64,000 bases of DNA from Symbiodinium natans (Eukaryota; Sar; Dinophyceae; Suessiales; Symbiodiniaceae). The DNA lies in NCBI GenBank assembly GCA_905221605.1, contig CAJNDS010001247.1, positions 576,995 to 640,994 of the forward strand, read 5' to 3'. Below the pieces are notes generated by a model, which saw only the letters and a list, made by a program, of their open reading frames with translations, did no database searches and had not been told where the DNA came from. Below are positions 10,165 to 20,245 of the stretch, in pieces; the stretch's first letter is position 1, and each line of letters starts with the position of its first letter. The position numbers and the translations under genes are program-made.

Positions 10165-10375
10165 CAAGGGTAGTTTCATATGGGCCCTTAAAAGGGGGTC
10201 CCTTAAAAAGCCCCACCCTTTTCAAGCCAAGGACCCATACGTCAAAACCCTTTAAAAGGAGGTTTAGGGTTTAGGGTTTAGGGTTTAGGGTTTAGGGTTT
10301 CGGGTTTAGGGTTTAGGTTTAGAGTTTAGGGATTAGGGAAAGGGGCCATATTTAGGGCCCATGTAACCACCCTTC
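10165..10375. mobile_element. Family C hairpin interrupted by a telomere-like array
   Basis: The left arm (AAGGGTAGTTTCATATGGGC, then CCTTAAAAGGGGGTCCC) and the right arm (GGGCCCATGTAACCACCCTT) match the ends of the family C hairpin at 9573. A TTTAGGG array of about 78 bp (10,261-10,338) lies between them where related copies have unique sequence. Confidence 0.65.
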
Positions 10376-10461
10376 GATAAACCCCTAACACTAAACCCTA
10401 AGCCCTACACACGCCCTACTCCAAACCTGGACCCGCCAAACCAGCGCCAACCAACTAGGGT

Positions 10462-10682
10462 TTAGGGTTTAGGGAGTTTAGGGAGTTTAGGGAGTTTAGG
10501 GAGTTTAGGGAGTTTAGGGAGTTTAGGGAGTTTAGGGAGTTTAGGGAGTTTAGGGAGTTTAGGGAGTTTAGGGAGTTTAGGGAGTTTAGGGCGTTTAGGG
10601 AGTTTAGGGAGTTTAGGGAGTTTAGGGAGTTTAGGGCGTTTACGGAGTTTAGGGAGTTTAGGGAGTTTAGGGAGTTTAGGGA
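10462..10682 (+). repeat. Variant telomere-like array, AGTTTAGGG 9-mer
   Basis: Roughly 23 tandem copies of the 9-mer AGTTTAGGG, with two CGTTTAGGG variants and one CGTTTACGG. The near-perfect homogeneity of a two-base insertion variant points to local amplification rather than telomerase synthesis of the canonical unit. Confidence 0.95.
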
Positions 10683-11283
10683 TTAGAGAGCAGTTTAGGG
10701 TTTAGGGTAGAGCTGCGGTTTAGGGCTTAGGGGATAGGATTTCGGGTTTAGGGCAGTTGGGCCGAATGGCAAATCTCGAGGGTCTCTGTTTAAGCCTTGC
10801 TTGTGAGCCCTTTCTTCGCAATGACTCATCCCTAAACCCTAAACCACCCTAAACCCTAAACCACCCTAAACCCTAAACCCTAAACCACCCTAAACCCTAA
10901 ACCCTACACCCCAAACCCCAAACCCTAAACCCTAAACCCTTAACCCCAAACCCTTGTCAATATGCCCTGAAGCCTTAAGTCGAATTCGCAACCCGCGCTG
11001 AACTGACCACTAATGTTAGCAGTGGCTCGAAGTGCGAAGTCAAACCTGGCTGCTTGAAGGTTTTGGCGGCTTTAGTTCCTGGGTTTAGGGTTTAGCGTTT
11101 AGGGTTTAGGGTTTAGGGTTTAGGGTTTAGGGTTTAGGGCGCATGACTCAACGTCTTTGGGTGTGATATCAAAATACGGAATTGGTTTGTTCGCATCCGG
11201 GTTAAGGAGTATGCATGCGTGGGGCATGTTTTGATGCACGACCATGTTGGCAGGAAGTAGAAGGCACAGGGGTTGAGGTGTAA

Positions 11284-11368
11284 TTAGGGTTTAGGGTTTA
11301 GGGTTTAGGGTTTAGGGTTTAGGGTTTAGGGTTTAGGGTTTAGGGCTTAGGGTTTAGGGTTTAGGGCA
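11284..11368 (+). repeat. TTTAGGG array
   Basis: About 12 units. Confidence 0.95.
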
Positions 11369-11458
11369 TAGGAATCGCTAAGCCCTAAGCCCTAAACCAG
11401 GCAGAATCTTGCGGCGCGCGGCAAGGAAAGCGAGTCCTCTTAGTAACATCATGATTCT

Positions 11459-11568
11459 ATGGGGGTTTCCGAAAACAGGGGGGTTACCGTTTGGGGGGTC
11501 CCTCTAAAGGGATTCTATTCTATTTGGGGTACAAACGGGGTACCCCTTTTTCGGGAAATAACTTCGAC
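11459..11568. mobile_element. Hairpin element, family H copy 1
   Basis: Left arm GGGGGTTTCCGAAAACAGGG, right arm GGGGTACCCCTTTTTCGGG with ATAAC following. Related arms occur at 23,926, 26,819 and 29,655. Confidence 0.55.
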
Positions 11569-11966
11569 AGCATCATAACACCACGCACCCATGAGGCACA
11601 AGAGCTAGCATTTCAGGGGGATCAGAGGTGCAGACTGTGAGTTAAGAAGTAAGTTTTCGGGTTTTGGGTCTAGGGTCTAGGGTTTAGGGTTTAGGGTCTA
11701 GGGTTGAGGGTTTAGGGCTTAGGGCGTAGGGTTTAGGGCTTCGGGCTTCGGGCTTCTTGCTTCGGGAGGAACGTGACTCCAGCGTTCATAAAACGCTGGC
11801 TTGTTGAGATAAACAGCAAGTATTATGAAGGCCGGTGTCCTTTTTATCTGTTTCCCTTAAATCTTCACATAGCCCCTAGATACCGTAAACAAAACAGAAG
11901 CCCGACTTAAAGAGACCACCAACCCATACAAGGCAAGTAGCAAAACACCGAACCCCATCCCCTCTG

Positions 11967-12072
11967 TAAGGGTCCATGTACCTATGAAGTATATACTTGG
12001 CCCTAAAGCTACTATATAGGAACCCCTTTAAGGCCCAAGTATCTACTACATAGGTTACATGGACCCTCTAAG
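11967..12072. mobile_element. Hairpin element, family D copy 1
   Basis: TIR: AGGGTCCATGTACCTATG on the left, GGTTACATGGACCCTCT on the right; inner arms AGTATATACTTGG and CCAAGTATCTACTAC. The sequence is almost identical to 22,751-22,852 over about 100 bp, the closest pair in the window, suggesting recent movement or duplication. Confidence 0.8.
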
Positions 12073-12408
12073 ATTAAGCCCTTCGAAAAGTCTCCCGGAT
12101 GCTTTGAAGCTGTGCCCCTGGGAATGTTTCCACGTGGCGCATCAATGGGTGGCTTTGCAGGTGTAGGTCTAGATCCGGGAAATTCGTTGCACTGTCACTT
12201 CAGCATCTTTCTCTAGGATGGACATGTTTGTTTCCCAACATTCTCCTAAAACTCCCTCCAAGATGTTATAATTCTCATGTGTATTTCCCAAAATCGTCGG
12301 TGCCATGAATTCCCGGCAAATGCTATTCTCCTTATTTACCTAAACCCTCAACCCTCAACCCTGAAACCCCTACAGCCCAAACCCCGCCCTCAACACTATT
12401 TTGGGAAC

Positions 12409-12510
12409 CCGCATATGCAGTAGGGGTTCTATTTCCTTGTATCTCCAAAAGGACACTCAATCTACACACTCACCAATAGGAAAAAGGAACCTTATATACA
12501 CTATACTGAA
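12409..12510 (-). mobile_element. Dispersed element, family E copy 1
   Basis: Contains CCAAAAGGACAC, ACTCACCAATAGG and AAAAAGGAACCTTATATACA. In reverse complement these align with 26,434-26,551, in the same order and spacing. A further downstream segment (TGGAACCCTAG, then GCTGTTTCTTAGGA) is shared with about 40,430-40,470. Confidence 0.65.
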
Positions 12511-12590
12511 CTTGGAACCCTAGCCAAAATTCTCATTTTAGCTGTTTCTTAGGAATTCTTACGCCCATAAATTAAAACATACCAATAACA

Positions 12591-12677
12591 GCCATATGAA
12601 GCAGGCCCTAAACCCTAAACCCTAAACCCTAAACCCTAAACCCTAAACCCTAAACCCTAAACCCTGCTTCATATGGG
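12591..12677. repeat. CCCTAAA array flanked by an inverted repeat
   Basis: The left flank GCCATATGAAGCAGG is mirrored by CCTGCTTCATATGG immediately after about 60 bp of CCCTAAA. The array therefore occupies the exact loop of a palindrome. Confidence 0.85.
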
Positions 12678-12760
12678 CTGAGGGACCGGACGGCGAACCC
12701 AAGGGTTTAAGGGCTGGGCTTGAGGCAAAAGGGCCCTCAAGCACAGCTTAGTGCCGTCAA

Positions 12761-12849
12761 GGGTTTAGGGTTTAGGGTTTAGGGTTTAGGGTTTAGGGTT
12801 TAGGGTTTGGGGTTTAGGGCTTAGGGCTTAGGGCTTAGGGCTTAGGGCT
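12761..12849 (+). repeat. TTTAGGG array with CTTAGGG patch
   Basis: Seven TTTAGGG-type units followed by four or five CTTAGGG units. Confidence 0.95.
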
Positions 12850-12984
12850 AGAGTTTAGGGTCTGGGGTGCATTTGGGGTTTAGGCATAGCAACCACATGG
12901 AGGAAGATCCTTGCGTAGATGACGTAGATGGGAGCCACATGCTGGAACTCAATACTTGCCCCAAGCTACAACAATGAGACCATG

Positions 12985-13206
12985 CTTGGAGGTGGGTTCA
13001 ACCAATTTGAACTGTACTTGTAACCCACTTATAAGCCCCTCAAGTGCCCTAATATGGTTCCAAGTCCAGTTCTGAGTACAGGTATAATTGGCTAAGCAGT
13101 ACCCTAAACCCTAAACCCTAAACCCTAAACCCTAAACCCTAAACCCTAAACCCTAAACCCTAAACCCTAAACCCTAACCCCCTAATAAGTACCATGAACC
13201 TCCAAG
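12985..13206. mobile_element. Family A hairpin interrupted by a CCCTAAA array
   Basis: Left end CTTGGAGGTGGGTTCAACCA and right end TACCATGAACCTCCAAG match the ends of the intact hairpins at 35,603, 42,468 and 44,205. The interior words (AACCCACTTATAAGCCCCT, CAAGTGCCCTAATATGGTT) match 35,603-35,737. A CCCTAAA array occupies about 13,101-13,183, close to the right TIR. On either side of it stand CTAAGCAGTACC and CTAATAAGTACC, similar at 10 of 12 bases. Confidence 0.75.
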
Positions 13207-13300
13207 CTGAGACCGTACACTTGCATGCCCAGCCGCTCGCGATCGAGCCGAGAGAGTGAGAAGCCTTTTTTGGGCCTGGCAAAGTTCGAGAGCTCACTAA

Positions 13301-13500
13301 GCCCTAAACCCTAAACCCTACACCCGAAACCCTAAACCCTAGGGTTTAGGGTTAGGGTTTAGGGTTTAGGGTTTAGGGTTTAGGGTTTAGGGTTTAGGGT
13401 TAGGGTTTAGGGTTTAGGGTTTAGGGTTTAGGGTTTAGGGTTTAGGGTTTAGGGTTTAGGGTTTAGGGTTTAGGGTTTAGGGTTTAGGGTTTAGGGTTTA
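13301..13500. repeat. Head-to-head telomere-like arrays
   Basis: A short C-rich array runs directly into a ~160 bp TTTAGGG array through the palindromic centre CCCTAGGG (about 13,337-13,344), with no spacer. The G-rich arm is long and almost perfect; the C-rich arm is short and degenerate. Confidence 0.9.
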
Positions 13501-13567
13501 GAACGTCTAGAAAGGTTTGGGGTTTCGGGGTCGCTCTACACCCCTCAGCTCTACGCCAGGCGGGATT

Positions 13568-13659
13568 TTGGGGACCCTAGAAACATAAAGTTTCTATGGG
13601 CCCAGGGGGCCATACAGGGATATGGACCCATAGAAATTTAACCTATTCTGAACCCCCCC
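13568..13659. mobile_element. Hairpin element, unclassified
   Basis: Arms CATAAAGTTTCTATGGGCCC and ATATGGACCCATAGAAATTT are inverted around a short loop containing GGGGGCCATACAGGG. No second copy was recognised. Confidence 0.5.
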
Positions 13660-14007
13660 CACCCACTAGACGTTTACACCCCAAACCCTAGCCCTAAGGG
13701 CCCGAAAAACCCCGTGGCAGCCCAGAAACCATAACACGACAAGGGCAACCTATTTGGGTTTTGTTTGTTTTAGAAACTCCCTGCACTTAGAAGCGAAACC
13801 CCTCAGGAGCCTGAAGGCTAACGAACCCTAAACCCTGAACCCTAAGCCCTAAGCCCTAAGCCCTAAGCCCTAAGCCCTAAGCCCTAAACCCTAAACCCTA
13901 AACCCTAACTACATACAAACCCCCAAACCCTATTTGTCGACAGCAAGTTCCATGCCTCCTGCTGCAGCAGTGGCCCCTGGTTCCAGCTCCTCCTCCCCAA
14001 GCACAGG

Positions 14008-14165
14008 GTTTGGGTTTCAGGGTTTAGGGTTTAGGGTGTAGGGTGTAGGGTGTAGGGTTTAGGGTTTAGGGTTTAGGGTTTAGGGTTTAGGGTTTAGGGT
14101 TTAGGGTCTAGGGTCTAGGGTCTAGGGTCTAGGGTTTAGGGTTTAGGGTTTAGGGTTTAGGGTTT
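14008..14165 (+). repeat. TTTAGGG array with TGTAGGG and TCTAGGG patches
   Basis: About 22 units. Three TGTAGGG units sit near 14,035-14,055 and four TCTAGGG units near 14,103-14,130. Afterwards the 22 bp string TTTCTTTGTGTTGCTGTGGG plus two bases is duplicated (14,170 and 14,200 region) around more array. Confidence 0.9.
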
Positions 14166-14223
14166 AGGGTTTCTTTGTGTTGCTGTGGGTTAGGGTTTAG
14201 GGTTTCTTTGTGTTGCTGTGGGT

Positions 14224-14254
<31 letters not shown>
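14224..14254. repeat. G homopolymer (31 G)
   Basis: Uninterrupted G run. The length may be approximate because such runs are hard to sequence and assemble. Confidence 0.85.
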
Positions 14255-14255
<1 letters not shown>

Positions 14256-15065
14256 AGGGGGTACCGAAACGTCAAACCTTAGGGCTACCAAGCCCTAAAC
14301 CCTAAACCCTAAACCCCAAACCCCAAACCCCAAACCCCAAACCCTGAGGGCGCCTGCAGTCGCTGAACTTCCTGGCGTCGCTTGGCCCGCTCGCGCGACT
14401 TCTTCCCTGGTCGCTGGGGCCTGCATCTTTTGGTTTAGGGTTTAGGGTTTAGAGTTTAGGGTTTGGGGTTTAGGGTTTATTTCGGGTTTAGGGTTTAGGG
14501 TTTGGGGTTTGGGGTTTGGGGTTTAGGGTTTAGGGTTGGGGGTTTGGGGTTAGGGTTTAGGGTTTAGGGTTTAGTGTTTAGGGTTTAGGGTTTAGGGTTT
14601 AGGGTTTAGGGCATCCTGTGTCGAATTTTGGGCTTATAAGGCTTAGAGGGTTTCAGGGTTTAGGGCTTGCGGTTTAGGATTTAGGGTGTAGGGTGTAGGG
14701 TTGAGGATTTAGGGCTTAGGGCTTCAGGCTTAGGGCTGTTTCAAGGTTTCGGAAACCTCTTGCCGTGTCTAGGGTTCTGGGTTTTGGGCAAAGCGCCTCA
14801 AGTCCTAAACCCTAAACCCTAAACCCTAAACCCTAAACCCTAAACCCAGCATCTGGGGAAGGGTTTAGGGCTCTGGGTTCAGGGTGCATGTCGGATCCCC
14901 AGACCTGCGAAAGCCCCTAAACCCTAAACCCTGAACCCCAAACCCTAAACCCTGAACCCTAAACCCTGAACCCGAAACCCTATTTGGGGCACTAAAAACC
15001 GAAAGCTTACAAGATCCCAACACACCTAGAAGGGGGTTTATCAAGGGGTTGAGACTCGTACGCTC

Positions 15066-15147
15066 GTCCTGACCTGGCCCTTATGTTCCCTTCGGAGTCT
15101 GAAAAAAGGTTCCCCAAACCCACGGGTACAACCTTAAGGGTCCAAGG
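15066..15147. mobile_element. Element, family I copy 2
   Basis: CTGACCTGGCCCTTATGTTC, then AAAGGTTCCCCAAACCCACG and GGTACAACCTTAAGGGTCCA aligns with 9713-9825 (inverted) and 22,987-23,089. Confidence 0.55.
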
Positions 15148-15300
15148 TAAGCCCTAAAACCCTAAACCCTAACGCCTTGAGTTTAGAGAGAGGTTGTTTA
15201 GGGGTTTTTAGGGGACAAGGGGCTCAACCCTTAACCCGAACCCCTGACAGCCTCCGAGCCCTTGAAACCCTAAGCCCCAGACCCCGTGAGATCTGCCTTT

Positions 15301-15375
15301 GCGGTTTAGGGTTTAGGGTTTAGGGTTTAGGGTTTAGGGTTTAGGGTTTAGGGTTTAGGGTTTAGGGTTTAGGAT
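15301..15375 (+). repeat. TTTAGGG array
   Basis: About ten units. Confidence 0.95.
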
Positions 15376-15550
15376 TTAGGGTTTTGGGTTTGGGGGTTGA
15401 GGAGGTCAAGATGAGATGCCCATCTGATCATAGCTCGCTGCTCCGGAGAGAGCTGACGAAACCAGCCGAAGCATCATGTCGACATGGCTCAGCGGGCCTG
15501 CGTTCTGGCGCGGGTTGACCAGACGCCAGTGAGATTCAGGAGCTGGTCGT

Positions 15551-15666
15551 AAGCCCTAAACCCTAAACCCTAAACCCTAAACCCTAAACCCTACACCCTA
15601 GACCCTAGACCCTAAACCCTAAACCCTAAACCCTAAACCCTAAACCCTAAACCCTAAACCCTAAAC
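15551..15666 (-). repeat. CCCTAAA array
   Basis: About 16 units with an internal CCCTACA/CCCTAGA patch. Confidence 0.95.
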
Positions 15667-15805
15667 AGACGGTGGGGGAGCAGGAATCTTGGTGCTCTTG
15701 CCTCTTTGTTGATGCTGCGGTGCAGCCTGGCCCGGCACGGACCGTGTCCGCTTAAGGCCATCAGTCACCTTCTGAGCTCTGAGTAGGACTCTGGCCCCGA
15801 TACCC

Positions 15806-15932
15806 TTTAGGGTTTAGGGTTTAGGGTTTAGGGTTTAGGGTTTAGGGTTTAGGGTTTAGGGTTTAGGGTTTAGGGTTTAGGGTTTGGGGTTTAGGGTTTA
15901 GGGTTTAGGGTTTAGGGTTTAGGGTTTAGGGC
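15806..15932 (+). repeat. TTTAGGG array
   Basis: About 18 units with one TTTGGGG. Confidence 0.95.
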
Positions 15933-16568
15933 TTGCGACCAAATACCTGTACACACATGTATATGTATACATAGACATATACCTATTCAGGTAAATACAC
16001 CTACATGTGCTGAGATTGTGCGCTGAGGCGAACTGGTGGCTAAAATCTCCAAAGACCCTAAACCCTGAACCCTGAACCCTGAACCCTAAACCCCAAGCCC
16101 TAAGCCCTAAACCCTAAACCCTGAACCCTAAACCCTCAGGAGTGGCGAGCTGAAGCTGAGGCAGCCTGTAAGGGAGGCATCTTCGTTGGAGTCCCTAAGA
16201 GTGCCCCCCCACCCAGACTAGCGCTCGAGTCTACTGGTTTAGGGTTTAGGGCTTAGGGTTTAGGGCTTAGGGCTTAGGGTTTAGGGCTTAGGGTGATTGC
16301 TAGTACATTTGTATATATATATATATATGTATAGTGTTTAGGGATAGTATGTTCTTAAAGTTTCTTTCTTCGGAGCCTCACACACCCAAATATACACTCC
16401 TGGGGTTTAGGGTTTAGGGCTTGAAAAGCGTGATTTGAAAAACAACCAAAAGGAGACAGCTCGAGACAGCATCGTGCACCTGGGCCTAGAATGCAGCAGG
16501 AAGCCCCCAAAACGTCCGAAGACAAAGCAAGCAGCAAGCACACAGCGCAAAAGGAAGGCTGCAGTAAG

Positions 16569-16700
16569 GTTTAGGGTGTTTAGGGTGTTTGGGGTGTTTA
16601 GGGTGTTTAGGGTCTTTAGGGTGTTTAGGGTGTTTAGGGTGTTTAGGGTGTTTAGGGTGTTTAGGGTGTTTAGGGTCTTTAGGGTGTTGAGGGTATTCAG
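16569..16700 (+). repeat. Variant telomere-like array, GTGTTTAGGG 10-mer
   Basis: About 13 tandem 10-mers. Read in one frame it gives a periodic RVF repeat at the end of a 90-codon ORF, a by-product of the repeat rather than evidence of a gene. Confidence 0.95.
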
Positions 16701-16820
16701 GGTCTAGGGTATGTAGGGTTTAGGGTTTAGGGTTTAGGGATTAGGGTTTAGGGTTTAGGGTATTCAGGGTCTAGGGTATGTAGGGTTTAGGGTTTAGGGA
16801 TTAGGGTTTAGGGTTTAGGG
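16694..16820 (+). repeat. Tandem duplication of an array segment
   Basis: A block of about 60 bp starting TATTCAGGGTCTAGGGTATG is repeated once directly. It shows that array and non-array bases are copied together. Confidence 0.8.
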
Positions 16821-17194
16821 TTTATGGTTTAAAAACCTGGAGGGATAGGGTTAAAATCCTGTGGCTTGCATGAAGGCCCTCACAGGTATCCTCTTTGTTT
16901 GGGCCTAGGTCTAGGGTCTAGGGTTTACGGCTTAGGGCTCAGGGTTTAGGGTTTAATTCGGGTTCAGGGTTTCGGGTTTAGGCTTTAGGGCTTAGAGTTT
17001 AGGGTTTAGGTTTAGAGGGCGGTGACAGTCGCCCCGCCTGTCGTGCTCATAGTGGCAGTACAGGCAGCCCTCGGCAACTGCGCACTTTCCTGCGAAAGCC
17101 AGCGCTGCATTCCGAGCTTGAACCCGATATACCCTAAGCCATATGGGTGGGGGTTTAGGGTCTAGGGTTCAGAGCTTGGAGTTTAGGGCTTAGG

Positions 17195-17532
17195 TGGTTC
17201 TTTGAAATAGGGCCCCTTCGGTGCCGTACTGTATAGGGGACCCCCAAAAGGGACCCAATTATGTACCCATATATAGCCAAGCCCAAAACATCAAAACATA
17301 CCCAACACCCCGGCTACCAGGTTTCCAAAAAACCTCCAAAGGGGATGAATATTTGGAAAAGTTTCTTGAGTAGGATTGAAGCTGCTACGTGCACCATTCG
17401 TGTGGCACGCACTCAGCGCAGTGCTTCACAAGACAGAAAGAATGGAAGAAAGGCCCCTTTTGTGGTTCTAGATACGCTAGGGCCCCCTTAAGATGAGGAC
17501 CGAAAAAGGCGTCCTAGTTTAGAGAACTACCC
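17195..17532. mobile_element. Long inverted-end element, family G copy 2
   Basis: Left end GGTTCTTTGAAATAGGGCCC, right end GGCGTCCTAGTTTAGAGAAC followed by TACCC. The ends are imperfectly inverted and share the AGAGAACTACCC signature of family G. At about 340 bp it is longer than its relatives and contains roughly 200 bp of unique sequence, with a 76-codon ORF that I do not recognise. Confidence 0.5.
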
Positions 17533-17540
17533 TTATTCAC

Positions 17541-17760
17541 TGAACCCTAAACCCTAAACCCTAAACCCTAAACCCTAAACCCTAAACCCTAAACCCTAAA
17601 CCCTAAACGCTATTCACCCTATTCTACTTGAAACCCTAAACCCTAGACCCCAAACCCTTAACTCTTAACCTACTTGAAGCCCTAAACCCTAAACCCTAAA
17701 CCCTAAACCCTAAACCCTGAACCCTAAACCCTAAACCCTAAACCCTAAACCCTAAACCCA
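17541..17760 (-). repeat. CCCTAAA arrays
   Basis: Two blocks (17,541-17,608 and about 17,680-17,760) joined by a degenerate stretch. Confidence 0.9.
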
Positions 17761-18836
17761 AAGGTTTAGGTGATGGTAAGAAATAGCGTCGGCATTCTTG
17801 CACCCCAAACCCTCAAACCCTAAACCCTACTCCATAAAAACTCAAACCCTACACCCTAAGCCCTAGACCCTCAAGCCCTCAACCCTCAAACCCTAAACCT
17901 CCCTAAACCCCCAAACCCTGAAACCAAAGGGTGGAATAGAGATGAAAGGCTTGCTCTACCCCTTGACTTGCCAGTAGGCGCCTCGAAGGAAGAAACTGCA
18001 CGGCTGACAGTTGCCCGAGCTGTGCCTGAAGCTCAACACCCTAAACCCCCTAAACCCGAAACCCTAAACCCTAAATCCTAAACCCTAAATCCTAAACCCT
18101 AAACCCTAAACCCTAAACCCTAAACCCTGAACCCTGAACCCTAAACCCGAAACCCTAAAAGTAGGATTGAGGGCTTAGGGGCTTGGGGGCTTTGAGGTTC
18201 GCAGGAATAGAAATTTCAGGGAACCTTTTCCTCCGGGCCAGCAAGCGATTGAAACTCAAGGCCATACTTAGGGTTTGGGGTTTTGGGGTTTGGGGGGTTT
18301 AGGGTTGAGCCCAAAACCCTGAACCCCTCAATCCTGAACCCTATTTTGGGCTGGGCTTAGGGCTGTGGGCGTTTGTGGTGGATGACTTCGAGGGTGGGTT
18401 CAGGCCCGACGTAGTTGAGACGTTTAGGGGTTACAGGGTGTGTAGGGTTTAGGGTTTAGGCTTTAGGGTATAGGGTCTAGGGTCTAGGGTTTAGAGTTTA
18501 GGGTTTGGGGTTTAGCATTTAGGGTTTAGGGTTCAGGGTTTAGGGTTTAGGGTTTAGGGTTTAGAGTTTAGGGTTTAGGGTTAATTCGGGTTCAGGGGTC
18601 CGAGTCGATCCAAACTAGTAGAGTACTCAGCCCTGGGCCCAGAAGCCTAAACCCGAAACCTCCGAACTCTCAACCCCCAAACCCCAAACCCCCAAACCCT
18701 GAACCCCTAAAGCCGAGACCCTAAACCCTAAACCCTAAACCCTGAACCCTAAACCCTAAACCCTAAAAGCCGCCAAGTCGCTTCTCACTGCCTCTGGAGG
18801 GGTGCACGGTTCCCTTCGGAAGCCTCAGTTGTTTGA

Positions 18837-18965
18837 GGTTTAGGGTTTAGGGTTTAGGGTTTAGGGTTTAGGGTTTAGGGTTTAGGGTTTAGGGTTTAGG
18901 GTTTAGGGTTTAGGGTTTAGGGCTTGGGGTTTAGGGTCTGGGGTTTAGGGTTTAGGGTTTTGGGG
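18837..18965 (+). repeat. TTTAGGG array
   Basis: About 12 perfect units followed by variants (CTTGGGG, TCTGGGG). Confidence 0.95.
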
Positions 18966-19093
18966 TTTGCGGCTTCGGGTTTGGGGTTAAAAGGTTCAAG
19001 GTTGAATGTTCCGGGTTTAGGGCCATAAGGTTCGGGGATTAGCTCGCCTGTACAAGGTCTAGGGATCTTGCTCAGCTGGGGTTTAGGGATGCT

Positions 19094-19182
19094 TTATAGG
19101 GTTTAGGGTTTAGGGTTTAGGGTTTAGGGTTTAGGGTTTAGGGTTTAGGGTTTAGGGTTTAGGGTTTAGGGTTTAGGGTTTA
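19094..19182 (+). repeat. TTTAGGG array
   Basis: About 12 perfect units. Confidence 0.95.
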
Positions 19183-19590
19183 AGGTTGAAGGTTTGGTTG
19201 GGGTTTTGGGGGGCTAAAGCGTGAAGCAGGAGCCTTCGTGCAAGCATGAGTCGCAATCTAATGTTCCGGGGCACGTAAAGCAGCCACCCCTAAGCCCGAA
19301 AGCCTGAAAAACCCAACTAAGCCCGAAATCCTAGGCCCAAAACCCTAAGCCCGAAATGCTACATCCCAAGCCCTAAATTCTAAACCCTAAACCCTAAACT
19401 CTAAACCCTAAACCCTAAACTCTAAGCCCTAAACTCAAAATCCGGTTCCGCGTAGACCTCGAAAAACCGGGGGGCCTTCGATTTCCAAGCCTGAAGCTCT
19501 ACAAGGTAGTCACATAGTGGGTTTAGGGTTCAGGGTTTAGGGTTTAGGGTCATATAGTGGGTTTAGGGTTCAGGGTTTAGGGCCTTAGGG

Positions 19591-19693
19591 CCTTAGGGAA
19601 GTTCCATGGTACCTGAATATGGTCGTTTTCTAAGGTATACAAGGGGTCCCCAGTCAAGGGCCCATATCAAGGGACCCTGCAACTACCCTTAGG
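19591..19693. mobile_element. Hairpin element, family C copy
   Basis: Left CCTTAGGGAAGTTCCATGGT, right GCAACTACCCTTAGG. The inner arm AAGGGCCCATATCAAGGGAC is family C-like. It sits directly after a TTTAGGG array. Confidence 0.6.
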
Positions 19694-20147
19694 CCTTGTA
19701 AACCTGAGACCCTAAACCCTAAACCCTAAACCCTAAACCCTAAAGCCTAAACCCCTGAACCCCCAGACTTCGAATCCTCAAACCTTACAATCACATGAAG
19801 GCCCTACACTCTAAAGCCTAAACCCTAAAGCCTCCAGACCCTGCGCTCAAACCGTAGCCTCCGGAACGTGAAGGCATGCTTGCTGCAAAGCAACATGCCT
19901 TTGGATGAGCTACTAGAGGAAGTTCCTGCTGGTGCGCAAGTGCGCTTTCGGGCTTGGGGTTTAATGCTTGCGGTGTTGGGCTTCTGACTGGACCTACACC
20001 CTCAACCCTAAACCCTAAACCCTAAACCATAAACCCTAAACCCTAAGACCCAGTATAGAACCCTGCAAAGAACTGCAACCATCCATTCAGGTCTGCTGCT
20101 AGCAAGCCCCTCAAGCCCCTGAGCGCTATACGAGGGTTCGGCGTAGG

Positions 20148-20245
20148 GTTCAGGGTTTTAGGGTTTTAGGGTTTTAGGGTTTTAGGGTTTTAGGGTTTTA
20201 GGGTTTTAGGGTTTTAGGGTTTTAGGGTTTTAGGGTTTTAGGGTT
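20148..20245 (+). repeat. Variant array, TTTTAGGG 8-mer
   Basis: About 12 homogeneous TTTTAGGG units. This is the Chlamydomonas-type telomere unit but here a local variant next to canonical TTTAGGG. Confidence 0.95.

Larger units (their letters stand above)
7220..14300. repeat. Mosaic of telomere-like arrays and hairpins, part 2
   Basis: Alternating TTTAGGG/CCCTAAA blocks, short spacers and hairpin elements. Minor arrays not listed separately: 8380-8438, 8997-9090, 9155-9230, 9893-9955, 10829-10955 (with a CCCTAAACCA variant), 11079-11140, 11655-11755 and 13822-13905. A TA-rich microsatellite is at 9316-9347. No coding region is supported. Confidence 0.9.

Noticed and set aside
16435-16707. 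90-codon ORF ending in a perfect RVF repeat, and many similar short ORFs over arrays
   Set aside because: The repeat is a direct translation of the 10-mer GTGTTTAGGG array. Any open frame through such arrays gives periodic peptides, so there is no independent coding evidence.
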